Source: Pantoea coffeiphila (GTDB lineage Bacteria; Pseudomonadota; Gammaproteobacteria; Enterobacterales; Enterobacteriaceae). From it: a DNA stretch of 64,000 bases. A program made the translations under genes and the position numbers. Numbering within the stretch: the first letter of the stretch is position 1; the number at the start of each line of letters is the position of its first letter. The notes beneath the pieces are model-generated. The model saw nothing but the letters and a program-made list of their open reading frames with translations. It was not told the origin of the DNA and searched no databases. The DNA lies in NCBI RefSeq assembly GCF_016909495.1, contig NZ_JAFBFW010000001.1, forward strand, positions 62,001 through 126,000, read 5' to 3'. This document shows, one piece after another, positions 18,202 to 27,568 of the stretch.

Positions 18202-18798
18202 ATGCGTAAATCTCGTTTTTGGCAGTTGAGTGGTTTGTTATTAACGTCCTTATTGCTTTCAGGTTGCGTGACCGTGCCTGATTCAGTGAAGGGAACGTCG
18301 GCAATGCCGCAGCAGGATCTGGTGCGAGTGCTTAATGCGCCACAGCTCTATGTCGGGCAGGAATCGCGCTTCGGCGGTAAAGTGATTAGCGTCAGTAACA
18401 AGAACGGCATGACCCGTCTTGAGATTGCCGCTATGCGTCTGGATGATACAGCACGTCCGATTTTAGGGTCGGCGACGATCGGTCGCGTGTTCGCTGACGT
18501 CAACGGCTTTGTCGATCCGATTAACTTCAATAATCAAATGGTCACCGTTGTCGGGCCTATCGCCGGGATTGAAAAAGGCAAAATTGGTGATGCTAACTAC
18601 AACTTTGTTGTAGTGAAAGTAACAGGTTACCAGCGCTGGCATAGGGTGCAGCAAGTTGTATCGGCACCGCAGCCGATTGACCCGTGGATCTGGTATGGTC
18701 CCGGTTATGGTCGCCGCCACGGCGGATACTGGGGCCCACCGCCCTGGGGCTATTACTCCCCGGCACCGGCGCAGGTTCAGACAATCCTGACCGAGTAG
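18202..18798 (+). CDS. yeaY: Slp-family outer-membrane lipoprotein (YeaY-like)
   Basis: 198-residue lipoprotein. A basic, hydrophobic signal peptide ends in the lipobox LLLSGC with the acylated cysteine at residue 22; the next residue is valine, not aspartate, so sorting to the outer membrane is expected. The rest matches the Slp/YeaY family ([30 protein letters not shown]), with a Pro/Gly/Tyr-rich C-terminus. The function is unknown; E. coli Slp is a starvation- and acid-associated lipoprotein. A strong terminator follows. Its place between tsaB and fadD is as in E. coli. Confidence 0.88.
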   Translation: MRKSRFWQLSGLLLTSLLLSGCVTVPDSVKGTSAMPQQDLVRVLNAPQLYVGQESRFGGKVISVSNKNGMTRLEIAAMRLDDTARPILGSATIGRVFADVNGFVDPINFNNQMVTVVGPIAGIEKGKIGDANYNFVVVKVTGYQRWHRVQQVVSAPQPIDPWIWYGPGYGRRHGGYWGPPPWGYYSPAPAQVQTILTE

Positions 18799-18821
18799 TC
18801 GTGCTGTAGCGAAATTTTCAC

Positions 18822-18860
18822 GGCATATCCGCTGTGTTTCAGCGGGTGTGCCTTTTTTTT
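18822..18860 (+). terminator. Rho-independent terminator of yeaY
   Basis: GGCATATCCGCTG pairs with CAGCGGGTGTGCC (13 bp including G-U pairs) around loop TGTTT and is followed by eight T residues. Confidence 0.85.
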
Positions 18861-18928
18861 GTTTACTTTTCTCCCGGTGAGAAATTTTTAGTGATGGGCT
18901 TCGCAACCTCAAAACGGAGAGCTGAGCA

Positions 18929-18945
18929 AACTGGTACGCTGAGTT
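18929..18945 (+). promoter_or_regulatory. FadR operator upstream of fadD
   Basis: AACTGGTACGCTGAGTT matches the FadR consensus ANCTGGTNNGANNNGTT at all fixed positions but one. It lies 69 bp before the chosen fadD start and abuts TAAAAT (18945-18950), a possible -10 box. Repression by FadR and release by long-chain acyl-CoA are expected. fadR itself is in this window. Confidence 0.75.
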
Positions 18946-19014
18946 AAAATAATGTTAACAGAAATCAGAGGCTGAGCTGCGATGACTACTAATACTCATT
19001 TTCGAGGTGACTCC

Positions 19015-20703
19015 TTGCAAAAGGTCTGGCTTAACCGTTATCCGGCCGATGTTCCGGCAGAAATTAATGCGGACCGTTACCGCTCTCTCATTGACCTGTT
19101 TGAACACGCGGTACTGCGTTATGCCGAACAGACGGCGTTCATCAATATGGGGCAGAGCCTGTCTTACCGACAGCTTGATATTCGCAGCCGGGCGTTTGCC
19201 GCCTATCTGCAACAGGAACTGGGGCTGAAGAAAGGCGACCGTGTGGCGCTGATGATGCCCAACCTGCTGCAATATCCCATCGCCCTGTTTGGCATACTGC
19301 GAGCGGGAATGACGGTGGTCAACGTTAACCCGCTTTATACCCCGCGAGAATTAGAACATCAGCTGAATGACAGCGGTGCCAGCGCTATTGTGATTGTCTC
19401 CAACTTTGCCCACACGCTGGAAAAAGTTGTCGCGAAAACGCAGGTTAAGCATGTGATCCTCACCCGGCTTGGCGATCAGCTGTCAACGGCAAAGGGCACG
19501 CTGGTCAACTTCGTGGTGAAGTACATCAAAAAGATGGTGCCCAAGTATCATCTGCCGGGTGCGATCTCATTCCGACAGGCGTTGCAGCGCGGGGCGACTC
19601 TGGATTACACCAAGCCGGACGTCATTAATGACGACCTGGCGTTTCTGCAGTACACCGGTGGCACCACCGGCGTGGCGAAGGGAGCGATGCTCACCCACCG
19701 TAATATGCAGGCCAACCTTGAGCAGACCCGTGCCACCTACGGTTCTTTGTTGAAAGAAGGGCAGGAGACGGTGGTTACGGCACTGCCGCTGTACCATATC
19801 TTCGCGCTGACGGTTAACTGCCTGCTGTTTATCGATCTCGGCGGTGCCAATCTGCTGATCACCAACCCGCGTGATATTCCGGGCCTGGTTAAGGAGCTCG
19901 CAAAATACCCCTTCACCGCCATTACCGGCGTTAACACGCTGTTCAATGCGCTGCTGAACGATGAAGGCTTCAACAAGCTGGATTTCTCCAGCCTCAGTCT
20001 TTCGGCAGGGGGCGGGATGGCGGTACAGAAGTCCGTTGCTGAGCGCTGGGAAAAACTGACCGGGCACTATCTGCTGGAGGGTTACGGCCTGACGGAGTGC
20101 TCGCCGCTGGTTTCGGTCAACCCGTACGATATCCAGTGCCACAACGGCAGTATCGGCCTGCCGGTGCCGTCGACCGATGTGAAGCTGGTTGACGATGAGG
20201 GCAATGAGGTCGCGCCAGGTGAACCAGGCGAGCTGTGCATTAAAGGACCGCAGGTGATGCTGGGCTACTGGCAGCGCCCTGACGCGACGGATGAAGTTTT
20301 AAAAAATGGATGGCTTCGCAGCGGCGATATTGTTACCGTTGATCATGAAGGCTTTCTTCGCATCGTTGACCGCAAAAAAGACATGATTCTGGTTTCCGGG
20401 TTTAATGTTTATCCCAATGAAATCGAAGATGTGCTGATGCTGCATCCTAAAGTGCGGGAAGCCGCCGCAATCGGCGTTCCCAATGACGTAGCCGGCGAGT
20501 CGGTGAAAATATGCGTGGTGAAGAAGGATGCTTCCCTGACCAAAGAAGAGCTGATTGCGCACTGTAAAAAGTATCTGACGGGATATAAAGTTCCGAAAAT
20601 TGTGGAGTTCCGTGAAGAGCTGCCGAAGACCAACGTCGGAAAAATTCTGCGCCGGGAACTGCGCGATGAAGCGATTAAGGCGGCGCAAAAAACGGCAGTC
20701 TGA
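19015..20703 (+). CDS. fadD: Long-chain fatty acid-CoA ligase
   Basis: 562-residue acyl-CoA synthetase that activates imported long-chain fatty acids with ATP and CoA at the inner membrane. The ATP/AMP signature [13 protein letters not shown] is near residue 215, and the FACS motif (NGWLRSGDI, then DRKKDMI) near 430. I chose TTG 19015, preceded by GAGGTGA and matching the TTG start of E. coli fadD. An in-frame ATG at 18982 would add 11 residues (573 aa) and cannot be excluded. It works with FadR control and is followed by rnd, as in E. coli. Confidence 0.95.
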   Translation: MQKVWLNRYPADVPAEINADRYRSLIDLFEHAVLRYAEQTAFINMGQSLSYRQLDIRSRAFAAYLQQELGLKKGDRVALMMPNLLQYPIALFGILRAGMTVVNVNPLYTPRELEHQLNDSGASAIVIVSNFAHTLEKVVAKTQVKHVILTRLGDQLSTAKGTLVNFVVKYIKKMVPKYHLPGAISFRQALQRGATLDYTKPDVINDDLAFLQYTGGTTGVAKGAMLTHRNMQANLEQTRATYGSLLKEGQETVVTALPLYHIFALTVNCLLFIDLGGANLLITNPRDIPGLVKELAKYPFTAITGVNTLFNALLNDEGFNKLDFSSLSLSAGGGMAVQKSVAERWEKLTGHYLLEGYGLTECSPLVSVNPYDIQCHNGSIGLPVPSTDVKLVDDEGNEVAPGEPGELCIKGPQVMLGYWQRPDATDEVLKNGWLRSGDIVTVDHEGFLRIVDRKKDMILVSGFNVYPNEIEDVLMLHPKVREAAAIGVPNDVAGESVKICVVKKDASLTKEELIAHCKKYLTGYKVPKIVEFREELPKTNVGKILRRELRDEAIKAAQKTAV

Positions 20704-20779
20704 GGGAACGACTGCGCGATATCGATACTCCGTTGCTATCCGGCTGCATCATCGTTTTGGTCGGGGCGACGGGGACAAA

Positions 20780-20808
20780 AATGCCGGGATGCACCCGGCA
20801 TTATTATT
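20780..20808 (+). terminator. Probable terminator of fadD
   Basis: A 9-bp stem AATGCCGGG/CCCGGCATT with a five-base loop is followed by ATTATTTC. The T run is broken, so termination may be partial. Confidence 0.55.
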
Positions 20809-20862
20809 TCTAACACCTGCACAGGCAGGCCGCGATGCTGCCTGCGACAAGAGACTGTTATT

Positions 20863-21984
20863 TTGAATTACACCATGATTACCAGCAACGAAGCGCTGGC
20901 CGAGATTTGCCAGCGCGCCCGTCAGGTTTCGGCACTGGCGCTGGATACCGAATTTGTTCGCACGCGCACCTATTATCCCCGGCTGGGCCTGATCCAACTT
21001 TTCGACGGTGAGACGATTTCGCTAATCGATCCGCTGACCATCGGAGACTGGAAACCCTTCCGTGACCTGTTGCAGGATCGTGAAATCGTTAAGTTCCTGC
21101 ACGCCGGGAGCGAAGACCTGGAAGTGTTCCTGCATGAGTTTGGCGTACTTCCCGACCCGATGATTGATACTCAGATCCTTGCTGCGTTTTCCGGTCGCCC
21201 CCTTTCCTGCGGATTTGCCACTATCGTGGAATCCTTTACCGGTATCGCCCTGGACAAGAGCGAATCTCGTACCGACTGGATGGCGCGCCCGCTGACGGAA
21301 AAACAGTGTCAGTACGCTGCTGCGGACGTTTTCTATCTGCTGCCTATCGCGCAGAAGCTGATGGCTGAAACGGAAGCCGCCGGGCAGATGGCTGCTGCAC
21401 TGGATGAATGCCGCCTGCTGTGCCAGCGTCGTACCGCACAGCTCGACCCGCAGGAAGCTTATCGTGAAATTACCAACGCCTGGCAGCTGCGACCGCGCCA
21501 GCTGGCCGCGTTACGTCTGATGGCCGCCTGGCGTCTGGAGACGGCGCGCGAAAAGGATATGGCGGTGAATTTCGTGGTGCGTGAAGAGAATTTATGGAAA
21601 ATTGCGCGCTACCTGCCGGGCTCGCTGGGCGAGCTGGAACATCTCGGCGTGCCGGGGCAGGAGATCCGCTTCCATGGACGGGCGCTGCTGGCAATGGTGG
21701 CGAAAGCCGAAGCGCTGGACGAGAGCGAACTGCCGGAGCCGGTTGCTAATCTGATTGACCATCCGCGCTATAAGTCGGTGTTCAAAGCGATTAAAGCGCT
21801 GGTGGCCAGTGCGGCGGAACAGCATGGTGTCAGCCAGGAGCTGCTGGCATCACGCCGTCAGATTAATCAGCTACTGAGCTGGTACTGGAAATTAAAACCG
21901 CGGGATCGTAAACCGGAGCTGATCGATGGCTGGCGGGGCACGCTTCTGGAGGCGGGAATTAACGAAATCCTCAGCGCTGACTGA
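20863..21984 (+). CDS. rnd: Ribonuclease D
   Basis: 373-residue 3'-5' exoribonuclease involved in tRNA 3' maturation. The DEDD nuclease motifs are visible: LALDTEFVR (Exo I), FLHAGSEDLEVF (Exo II) and YAAADVFYL (Exo III). C-terminal HRDC domains follow (about 215-370). The TTG start (MNYTMIT) is the same rare start as in E. coli rnd. It ends close to minE, which is convergent; in E. coli rnd and the min operon are far apart. Confidence 0.95.
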   Translation: MNYTMITSNEALAEICQRARQVSALALDTEFVRTRTYYPRLGLIQLFDGETISLIDPLTIGDWKPFRDLLQDREIVKFLHAGSEDLEVFLHEFGVLPDPMIDTQILAAFSGRPLSCGFATIVESFTGIALDKSESRTDWMARPLTEKQCQYAAADVFYLLPIAQKLMAETEAAGQMAAALDECRLLCQRRTAQLDPQEAYREITNAWQLRPRQLAALRLMAAWRLETAREKDMAVNFVVREENLWKIARYLPGSLGELEHLGVPGQEIRFHGRALLAMVAKAEALDESELPEPVANLIDHPRYKSVFKAIKALVASAAEQHGVSQELLASRRQINQLLSWYWKLKPRDRKPELIDGWRGTLLEAGINEILSAD

Positions 21985-21996
21985 TCGCAAACAATT

Positions 21997-22020
21997 TTCC
22001 CCTGCATTATCGCAGGGGAA
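21997..22020 (-). terminator. Hairpin between rnd and minE
   Basis: A perfect 9-bp stem TTCCCCTGC/GCAGGGGAA has a six-base loop. On the minus strand it is followed by AATTGTTT, so it most likely ends the minCDE transcript. Confidence 0.6.
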
Positions 22021-22039
22021 GATTATGAACAGGGAAGGG

Positions 22040-22309
22040 TCATTTATCGGGTTCTTCCGACTCAGGCAGCGTGACGTTCAGCTCCAGAATGGAAATATCA
22101 CCCTCTTTTTGATCCAGCTTGACGCTCAGCATCTCTGGATCGATTTTTACGTATCTGCAAATGACTTCCAGAAGATCCTTCTTTAACTGAGGCAGATATT
22201 GGGGCTCACTGTCCCCCCTTCTGCGTTCTGCAACGATAATCTGCAGCCGTTCCTTGGCTATGTTTGCAGTGCTCTTTTTTCGGGATAAAAAGAAGTCGAG
22301 TAAGGCCAT
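22040..22309 (-). CDS. minE: Cell division topological specificity factor MinE
   Basis: 89-residue protein that stimulates MinD ATPase and drives pole-to-pole oscillation, confining the division inhibitor to the poles. The N-terminal membrane-targeting helix ([12 protein letters not shown]) and anti-MinCD region ([16 protein letters not shown]) are followed by the topological specificity domain ending [10 protein letters not shown]. Length matches E. coli (88). It is the last gene of minC-minD-minE, three bases after minD. Confidence 0.97.
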   Translation of the reverse strand: MALLDFFLSRKKSTANIAKERLQIIVAERRRGDSEPQYLPQLKKDLLEVICRYVKIDPEMLSVKLDQKEGDISILELNVTLPESEEPDK

Positions 22310-22312
22310 GGT

Positions 22313-23125
22313 TTATCCCCCAAACAGGCGTTTCAGGAATCCCTTCTTCTCTTCTTCAATGAAGCGGAAGGGGCGTTCTTCTCCAAGAAGGCGGTCAACG
22401 GTATCAGCATAGGCTTTGCCTGCATCGGATTCGGTATCGAGGATGACAGGTTCACCCTGGTTTGAGGCGCGCAGTACGGACTGATCCTCAGGGATGACAC
22501 CGACCAGAGGAATGCGCAGAATTTCCAGCACGTCTTCCATGCTCAGCATATCGCCACGACTCACGCGGCCCGGGTTGTAACGGGTCAGCAGTAAATGCTC
22601 TTTGATGGCATCCTGCGAATTTTCCGCCCGGCGAGACTTCGACGACAGAATACCGAGGATACGATCGGAGTCACGCACGGAAGATACTTCCGGGTTAGTG
22701 GTGATCACCGCTTCATCAGCGAAATAGAGCGCCATCAGCGCGCCGGTTTCAATACCTGCCGGTGAATCACAAATGACAAAGTCGAACTCCATAGCGGCGA
22801 GATCGTTCAGCACTTTCTCCACGCCTTCGCGGGTCAGTGCGTCTTTATCACGCGTTTGTGATGCGGGCAAAATAAACAAATTTTCAGTGCGCTTATCTTT
22901 GATTAACGCCTGATTCAGCGTGGCATCACCCTGGATCACGTTGACGAAGTCATAAACAACGCGGCGCTCACAGCCCATTATCAAATCGAGGTTACGCAGG
23001 CCGATATCAAAGTCGATAACAACCGTCTTTTTTCCTTTTTGCGCTAAACCGGTAGCGATGGCCGCGCTGGACGTGGTTTTACCAACGCCTCCTTTACCCG
23101 ATGTAACAACAATTATGCGTGCCAT
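22313..23125 (-). CDS. minD: Septum site-determining ATPase MinD
   Basis: 270-residue ParA-type ATPase that binds membrane as an ATP dimer and recruits MinC. The deviant Walker A motif is SGKGGVGKTT near residues 9-18, switch I carries FDIGLRNLD, and the C-terminal amphipathic membrane helix is KKGFLKRLFGG. Length equals E. coli MinD. It is the middle gene of minCDE. Confidence 0.98.
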   Translation of the reverse strand: MARIIVVTSGKGGVGKTTSSAAIATGLAQKGKKTVVIDFDIGLRNLDLIMGCERRVVYDFVNVIQGDATLNQALIKDKRTENLFILPASQTRDKDALTREGVEKVLNDLAAMEFDFVICDSPAGIETGALMALYFADEAVITTNPEVSSVRDSDRILGILSSKSRRAENSQDAIKEHLLLTRYNPGRVSRGDMLSMEDVLEILRIPLVGVIPEDQSVLRASNQGEPVILDTESDAGKAYADTVDRLLGEERPFRFIEEEKKGFLKRLFGG

Positions 23126-23166
23126 ATAGTAATTTCCTTAGAAAAGAAAGGGCTTGCGAGCATGGC

Positions 23167-23886
23167 TCAGTTCAGTGTCTGGATGGTCAGCTCACCGTCT
23201 TTGAGACAAAGACGAGAGGCTTTTCCGAAAAACTCGTTCGGTATCTGGTCCATAATCCAGTACACACCGCCTATGGAAACCAGCTCCGCTGATAAATTAG
23301 TGCAAAAAATCTGGCTGCCTTTGTCGCCACCGGCTCCGGCGAGGGCGCGGCCGCGCATCATGCCATAAATATGAATATTGCCATCCGCAATCAGTTCGGC
23401 ACCCGCACTGACATTATTCGTGACGATGAGATCGCAGTTTTTGGCATAGATTTGTTGCCCGGAACGTACAGGCGTGGAAATCACCCGGGTTCTCTCGACC
23501 GAGGGTTCAGCCGCTGCTACAGCGACTGTGGGTGCTACAACCGGAACTTCGGGTTGCACATCACCCGCAGGTTTTTTTTCTTTACCTTCGGTTAATAATG
23601 GCAGCCCTGAACGTGAAATCGTGCGCTTTAACTGTTCGTCTTTACAGCCGCTGACGCCGACGATATGCAGGCCTGAACCCACAATGGCCTGCTGCATCTG
23701 CCGCCAGTTAACATCGCGGGTTAACGCTGAGACATTGACAACGACGGGCGCATTTCTCAGAAAGGCCGGAGCCTGGCTGACCTTTTCCGCCAGCGCCTTA
23801 CGGACGGTGGCAGGATCGGTATGGTGCAAATGTAGGACAGAAAGTGTAAAACTGCTGCCCTTTAACTCAATTGGCGATTGTGGCAT
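23167..23886 (-). CDS. minC: Septum formation inhibitor MinC
   Basis: 239-residue FtsZ-ring inhibitor. The N-terminal domain (about 1-105) antagonises FtsZ assembly. A variable Pro/Val/Ala-rich linker follows at about 110-135. The C-terminal beta-helix domain contains [15 protein letters not shown] and [11 protein letters not shown], which dimerises and binds MinD. It is first in the operon and divergent from ycgL, with about 157 bp between. Confidence 0.96.
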   Translation of the reverse strand: MPQSPIELKGSSFTLSVLHLHHTDPATVRKALAEKVSQAPAFLRNAPVVVNVSALTRDVNWRQMQQAIVGSGLHIVGVSGCKDEQLKRTISRSGLPLLTEGKEKKPAGDVQPEVPVVAPTVAVAAAEPSVERTRVISTPVRSGQQIYAKNCDLIVTNNVSAGAELIADGNIHIYGMMRGRALAGAGGDKGSQIFCTNLSAELVSIGGVYWIMDQIPNEFFGKASRLCLKDGELTIQTLN

Positions 23887-24043
23887 CTGTCCCGTTCAGT
23901 CCTGTTATTTATCATCCCGTCTAAAATAGCCGCACATTGTGCTGGTTAATCAAATCAGGACAATATTCCGAAGTTCTGCAAGCATGTTATAGTTACTGTA
24001 ATATCCAGGCAAGCTACCTTCCAGGTTAATTCGAGTAAAAAAT

Positions 24044-24319
24044 ATGTTTTGTGTGATCTATCGAAGTACTAAACGCGACCAGACTTATCTTTATGTCGAA
24101 AAAAAAGACGATTTTTCCCGGGTCCCTGAAGCTCTGATGAATGGCTTTGGCAAACCGCAGCTGGCGATGCTGCTGCCGCTGGACGGCAGTAAGAAGCTGG
24201 TGGGCGCTGATATCGAAAAAGTTAAAGCCGCATTACGTGATGAAGGATTTTATTTACAAATGCCGCCGCCGCCGGAAAGTCTGCTTAAGATGCATCTGGA
24301 AAACCATAAAAAAGTTTAA
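24044..24319 (+). CDS. ycgL: YcgL domain-containing protein
   Basis: 91-residue protein of the YcgL family (UPF0745), of unknown function. It shows the family pattern [17 protein letters not shown] at the start, then [14 protein letters not shown], and [14 protein letters not shown] near the end. It is divergent from minC, the conserved placement in many enterobacteria. An AT-rich upstream region is present, but no ribosome-binding site stands out. Confidence 0.9.
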   Translation: MFCVIYRSTKRDQTYLYVEKKDDFSRVPEALMNGFGKPQLAMLLPLDGSKKLVGADIEKVKAALRDEGFYLQMPPPPESLLKMHLENHKKV

Positions 24320-24402
24320 CTAGGAATCGTCTGTAAATATATCACCGGCGCCGGGTTGAGCATTTAAATCCGGCGCGGGTGAAGTGATTAAAGGATGCAT
24401 GC

Positions 24403-25440
24403 ATGAAATTGCCACTCCTTACCACGCTGTTAACTTTGTTGTCTATTTCGAGCAGCATGAGTTTAAGTTATGCTGCAATCCCACCTGTCGCATTATCTTC
24501 TTCGGGCAGTGCTACGCTGTCGCAGCAGGGGCGCGATCCCGCACAGTTCCCCGGCTATGTTGAACAGCTTAAAGCCACCGCTCGCCTGCAGGGTTTCAAC
24601 CAGGCGACGATCGATACCGCCTTCACCGGCATTCATTTTGTTGACCGTGCGATACAATCCGATCGCAGCCAGCTCGAACATAAAGTGACGCTTAACGATT
24701 ATCTCAGCCGCGTACTGACCCTGGGCAAAATTGAAAAGGGGCGTGACAGGCTCACTGCGTATCGTGCTCAGCTGGATAGCGTTGCGGCAGCGTCGGGTGT
24801 TTCGCCTTCGTATATTGTTGCGCTGTGGGCAATGGAGAGCCAGTTTGGCACCATTCAGGGCAAAGAGGACGTGATTTCCGCACTCGCGACATTAGCTTTT
24901 GAGGGGCGTCGTGAAGCGTTTTTCACAAAAGAGCTGATGGCCGCGTTGAAAATCATTCAGCAGCAGGGCATGACAGCAGATGAACTGAAGGGATCGTGGG
25001 CGGGTGCGATGGGGCAAAGCCAGTTTATGCCCAGCTCGTTCCTGAACTACGGTAAGGACGGCGACGGCGACGGTAAAATAGATATCTGGAGTAACGTTGA
25101 CGACGTGTTTGCCTCCATCGCCAACTATCTGCAGAAAGAAGGCTGGAAAGCCGGGCAGGGATGGGGAACGGAAGTCACCCTGCCACAGGGATTTGATACC
25201 GAATTAAGCGGCCTGAAAAACGCGCAGGCGAAAACGCCGCTACAGTGGCAGCAGATTGGCGTAACCGTCAAAGCGGCATCGCAGGGAAATGCACCCGGAC
25301 GTGCGTGGATCATCACGCCTGAAGATGGTGACGGTCGTTCATTTATGGTTTATGACAATTTCCGTACGCTAATGCACTGGAATCGATCTTATTATTTTGC
25401 CATTAGTATTGGCATGATGGCCGATGCTATCGCACAGTAA
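24403..25440 (+). CDS. Secreted lytic murein transglycosylase (MltB-type)
   Basis: 345-residue protein with a signal peptide (hydrophobic residues 4-24, cleavage probably after SYAA). The SLT-type domain has the catalytic glutamate in VALWAMESQFG, then GAMGQSQFMPSSF. DGDGDGKIDIWSN near 225 looks like a calcium-binding EF-hand-like loop, as in MltB/Slt35. It should cleave peptidoglycan between MurNAc and GlcNAc, forming 1,6-anhydro ends. There is no lipobox, so it is likely periplasmic and soluble rather than anchored. E. coli K-12 has no gene at this position. A peptidoglycan-binding domain is not visible. Confidence 0.85.
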   Translation: MKLPLLTTLLTLLSISSSMSLSYAAIPPVALSSSGSATLSQQGRDPAQFPGYVEQLKATARLQGFNQATIDTAFTGIHFVDRAIQSDRSQLEHKVTLNDYLSRVLTLGKIEKGRDRLTAYRAQLDSVAAASGVSPSYIVALWAMESQFGTIQGKEDVISALATLAFEGRREAFFTKELMAALKIIQQQGMTADELKGSWAGAMGQSQFMPSSFLNYGKDGDGDGKIDIWSNVDDVFASIANYLQKEGWKAGQGWGTEVTLPQGFDTELSGLKNAQAKTPLQWQQIGVTVKAASQGNAPGRAWIITPEDGDGRSFMVYDNFRTLMHWNRSYYFAISIGMMADAIAQ

Positions 25441-25497
25441 AACGGGGTGGTCTCGGTTTATAGTCGAGGCTGCCGTTCAACAAAGCAGGGGAAAAAC

Positions 25498-26157
25498 ATG
25501 TATCAGCATCACAACTGGCAAGGCGCATTGTTAGATTTTCCGGTCAATAAAGTGGTTTGCGTTGGCAGTAACTACGCCAAACATATAAAAGAGATGGGCA
25601 GCGCGACCCCGACCGAACCTGTACTGTTTATCAAACCGGAAACCGCGCTGTGCGATATCCGTCAGCCGTTATCCATCCCGCAGGGTCTCGGTGCCGTACA
25701 TCATGAAGTCGAACTGGCGGTGCTGATTGGTGCCACGTTAAAACATGCCAGCGAAGAGCATGTGGCTCAGGCGATTGCAGGCTACGGCGTAGCGCTGGAT
25801 TTAACCCTGCGCGACGTCCAGGCGGGCTGTAAAAAGGCCGGTCAGCCGTGGGAGAAAGCGAAAGGGTTTGATAACTCCTGCCCAATCTCCGGTTTCATCC
25901 CGCGCAGTGAATTTACTGCCGATCCGCAAAACGTTGAGCTTAAGCTTACCGTCAACGGCGAAGTTCGCCAGCAAGGCAGTACCGCCGATATGATCCACCA
26001 AATCCTGCCGCTGATTGCCTATATGAGCAAGTTTTTCACCCTGCGCGCTGGCGATGTGATCCTGACCGGTACGCCAGAAGGCGTTGGACCGATGGTCTCT
26101 GGCGATAAGCTGGAACTGTCGCTCGGCGGCCACGGTATTGCTACCCGAGTACTGTAA
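25498..26157 (+). CDS. ycgM: Fumarylacetoacetate hydrolase-family protein YcgM
   Basis: 219-residue FAH-family enzyme; related proteins act as acylpyruvate hydrolases or oxaloacetate decarboxylases, and the substrate here is not known. Motifs: VGSNYAKHIKEMG, FIKPETAL, the metal-binding HHEVELAVLIG, and GDVILTGTPEGVGPM. I chose ATG 25498, with AGGGG six bases upstream and the MYQHHNWQGALL start as in E. coli; a longer frame to 25447 lacks support. ycgN follows. Confidence 0.92.
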   Translation: MYQHHNWQGALLDFPVNKVVCVGSNYAKHIKEMGSATPTEPVLFIKPETALCDIRQPLSIPQGLGAVHHEVELAVLIGATLKHASEEHVAQAIAGYGVALDLTLRDVQAGCKKAGQPWEKAKGFDNSCPISGFIPRSEFTADPQNVELKLTVNGEVRQQGSTADMIHQILPLIAYMSKFFTLRAGDVILTGTPEGVGPMVSGDKLELSLGGHGIATRVL

Positions 26158-26220
26158 AACTTGCATACTCAGCCCAAACCCTTTATAAGGTGCGGGTTTT
26201 TACTTTTACCGGACACCGAC

Positions 26221-26670
26221 ATGACTGATAACCCTTTCTGGCAGCAAAAAACGCTGGAGCAGATGAGCGATGAGGAATGGGAATCCCTGTGCGATGGCTG
26301 TGGTCAGTGCTGCCTGAACAAGCTGCAGGATGCCGACACGGATGAAATTTACTTTACCAATGTCGCCTGTAACCAGCTGAACATCAAAACCTGCCAGTGC
26401 CGAAACTATGAGCACCGTTTTGAGCTGGAAGAGGACTGCATCAAGCTGACGCGTGACAATCTGCCGACTTTTTCGTGGCTGCCGCCAAGCTGTGCCTATC
26501 GCGTGCTGGCAGAAGGCAAAACGCTGCCGGTCTGGCACCCTTTACGGAAGGGATCGCGTGCGGCAATGCACGCAGCAAGGATCTCAGTGCGCCATATTGC
26601 GGTACATGAAAGTGAAGTGGTGGACTGGGAAGAGCACATCATCAATCGTCCACGTGGGTACGGCAACTGA
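26221..26670 (+). CDS. ycgN: Cysteine-cluster protein YcgN (UPF0260)
   Basis: 149-residue protein of the UPF0260 family, rich in conserved cysteines: CDGCGQCC near residues 22-29, then C52, CQC near 60 and C75, and SC near 93. The pattern suggests an iron-sulfur or zinc site (YkgJ-type CxxCxxCC family). Function is unknown. ATG 26221 gives the family start ([20 protein letters not shown]); the earlier in-frame start at 26161 would add a nonconserved leader. It lies just after ycgM. Confidence 0.9.
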   Translation: MTDNPFWQQKTLEQMSDEEWESLCDGCGQCCLNKLQDADTDEIYFTNVACNQLNIKTCQCRNYEHRFELEEDCIKLTRDNLPTFSWLPPSCAYRVLAEGKTLPVWHPLRKGSRAAMHAARISVRHIAVHESEVVDWEEHIINRPRGYGN

Positions 26671-26694
26671 GTATCAGTCAGTCGCGTAAAGAGA

Positions 26695-26722
26695 ATAAGG
26701 CCAGCATATTTGCTGGCCTTAT
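26695..26722. terminator. Bidirectional hairpin between ycgN and dsbB
   Basis: A perfect 12-bp stem ATAAGGCCAGCA/TGCTGGCCTTAT with a four-base loop sits between the convergent stops of ycgN and dsbB. T-rich sequence follows on each side (ATCATTT; TCTCTTT). Confidence 0.7.
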
Positions 26723-26725
26723 CAT

Positions 26726-27256
26726 TTAGCGCGAGAACAAATCGCGTTTTTTCGGTTTAAACGCCTGGGCTATCAGCACCAGCACGGCCACTAATAAATA
26801 GGCAGCAAAAATGCCTACCAGCCACTGCGGCATACTCATGTTCAGCAGCGTCCATGAACGTTCTGCACAGTCGCCGCTGGCAACGAATACCGAAGGCAGC
26901 CATTTATCCAGCGGCAGCCAGGACGGGAAACGTGCCGCAAAGTCGCAGGTCACGAAGGGTGACGGATGCAACTGCAGCATGGTGTGTTCCCAGGCCAGAC
27001 GAACACCTTCCCACGCACTGTACAGCCAGATCAGAATCGCCACCCAGCGCAGCGGCGTTTTTGGTGCGATAGCGCCAACGAGACCGGCGCCCATAATACC
27101 GAACAGCGCGCAACGTTCGTAAATGCACATTACGCAGGGTTTAAGCAACATCACATGCTGAAAATAGAGCGCCGTCAATTCGAGGGCAAAAGCAGTAAAC
27201 GCCATTAACAGCCAGGCACCCCGGCCATATGAACAGCGATTCAGGTATCTCAACAT
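26726..27256 (-). CDS. dsbB: Disulfide bond formation protein B
   Basis: 176-residue inner-membrane oxidoreductase with four hydrophobic helices, which re-oxidises periplasmic DsbA and passes electrons to quinone. The redox pairs are C41-C44 in PCVMC and the loop cysteines in FVTCDF and SGDCAER, all present. The arginine after the first pair (YERC) is conserved. I use the ATG at 27256 (MLRYLNR) rather than the longer frame from 27328, which would give an atypical N-terminus. In E. coli nhaB lies between dsbB and fadR; here it is absent. Confidence 0.93.
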   Translation of the reverse strand: MLRYLNRCSYGRGAWLLMAFTAFALELTALYFQHVMLLKPCVMCIYERCALFGIMGAGLVGAIAPKTPLRWVAILIWLYSAWEGVRLAWEHTMLQLHPSPFVTCDFAARFPSWLPLDKWLPSVFVASGDCAERSWTLLNMSMPQWLVGIFAAYLLVAVLVLIAQAFKPKKRDLFSR

Positions 27257-27511
27257 AAGTCTATCCGTGTAGTAAGCGTTGATTCGGCAGTGTAAACCAA
27301 ATGCCGCCGTATTCCAGCCTCGTGGCAAGAAAAATTTAGGCAGTAAAATGACTTAAATTAAAACTGGTACGAAAAAAGACGCTGGCGAAGACACGTGTTC
27401 AATCCGAACGGACAAAAGTGAAAAAACGCCGGATAAAGACCAGGATAAAGCTTATTTTTTTGCTGGCGATCGACATTTTCCTCTTGCCATGAGCTATGTG
27501 TAGCCTGGGGC

Positions 27512-27528
27512 CTCTGGTATGATGAGAT
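27512..27528 (+). promoter_or_regulatory. fadR promoter and probable FadR self-binding site
   Basis: CTCTGGTATGATGAGAT resembles the FadR operator (CTGGTNNGA core) and contains TATGAT (27518-27523) as a -10 box. The same arrangement is, to my memory, present at E. coli fadR. It suggests autoregulation. Confidence 0.55.
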
Positions 27529-27568
27529 GAATTTTTGCAGTTATGAACGCAATGGAAACAAAAAGCTT

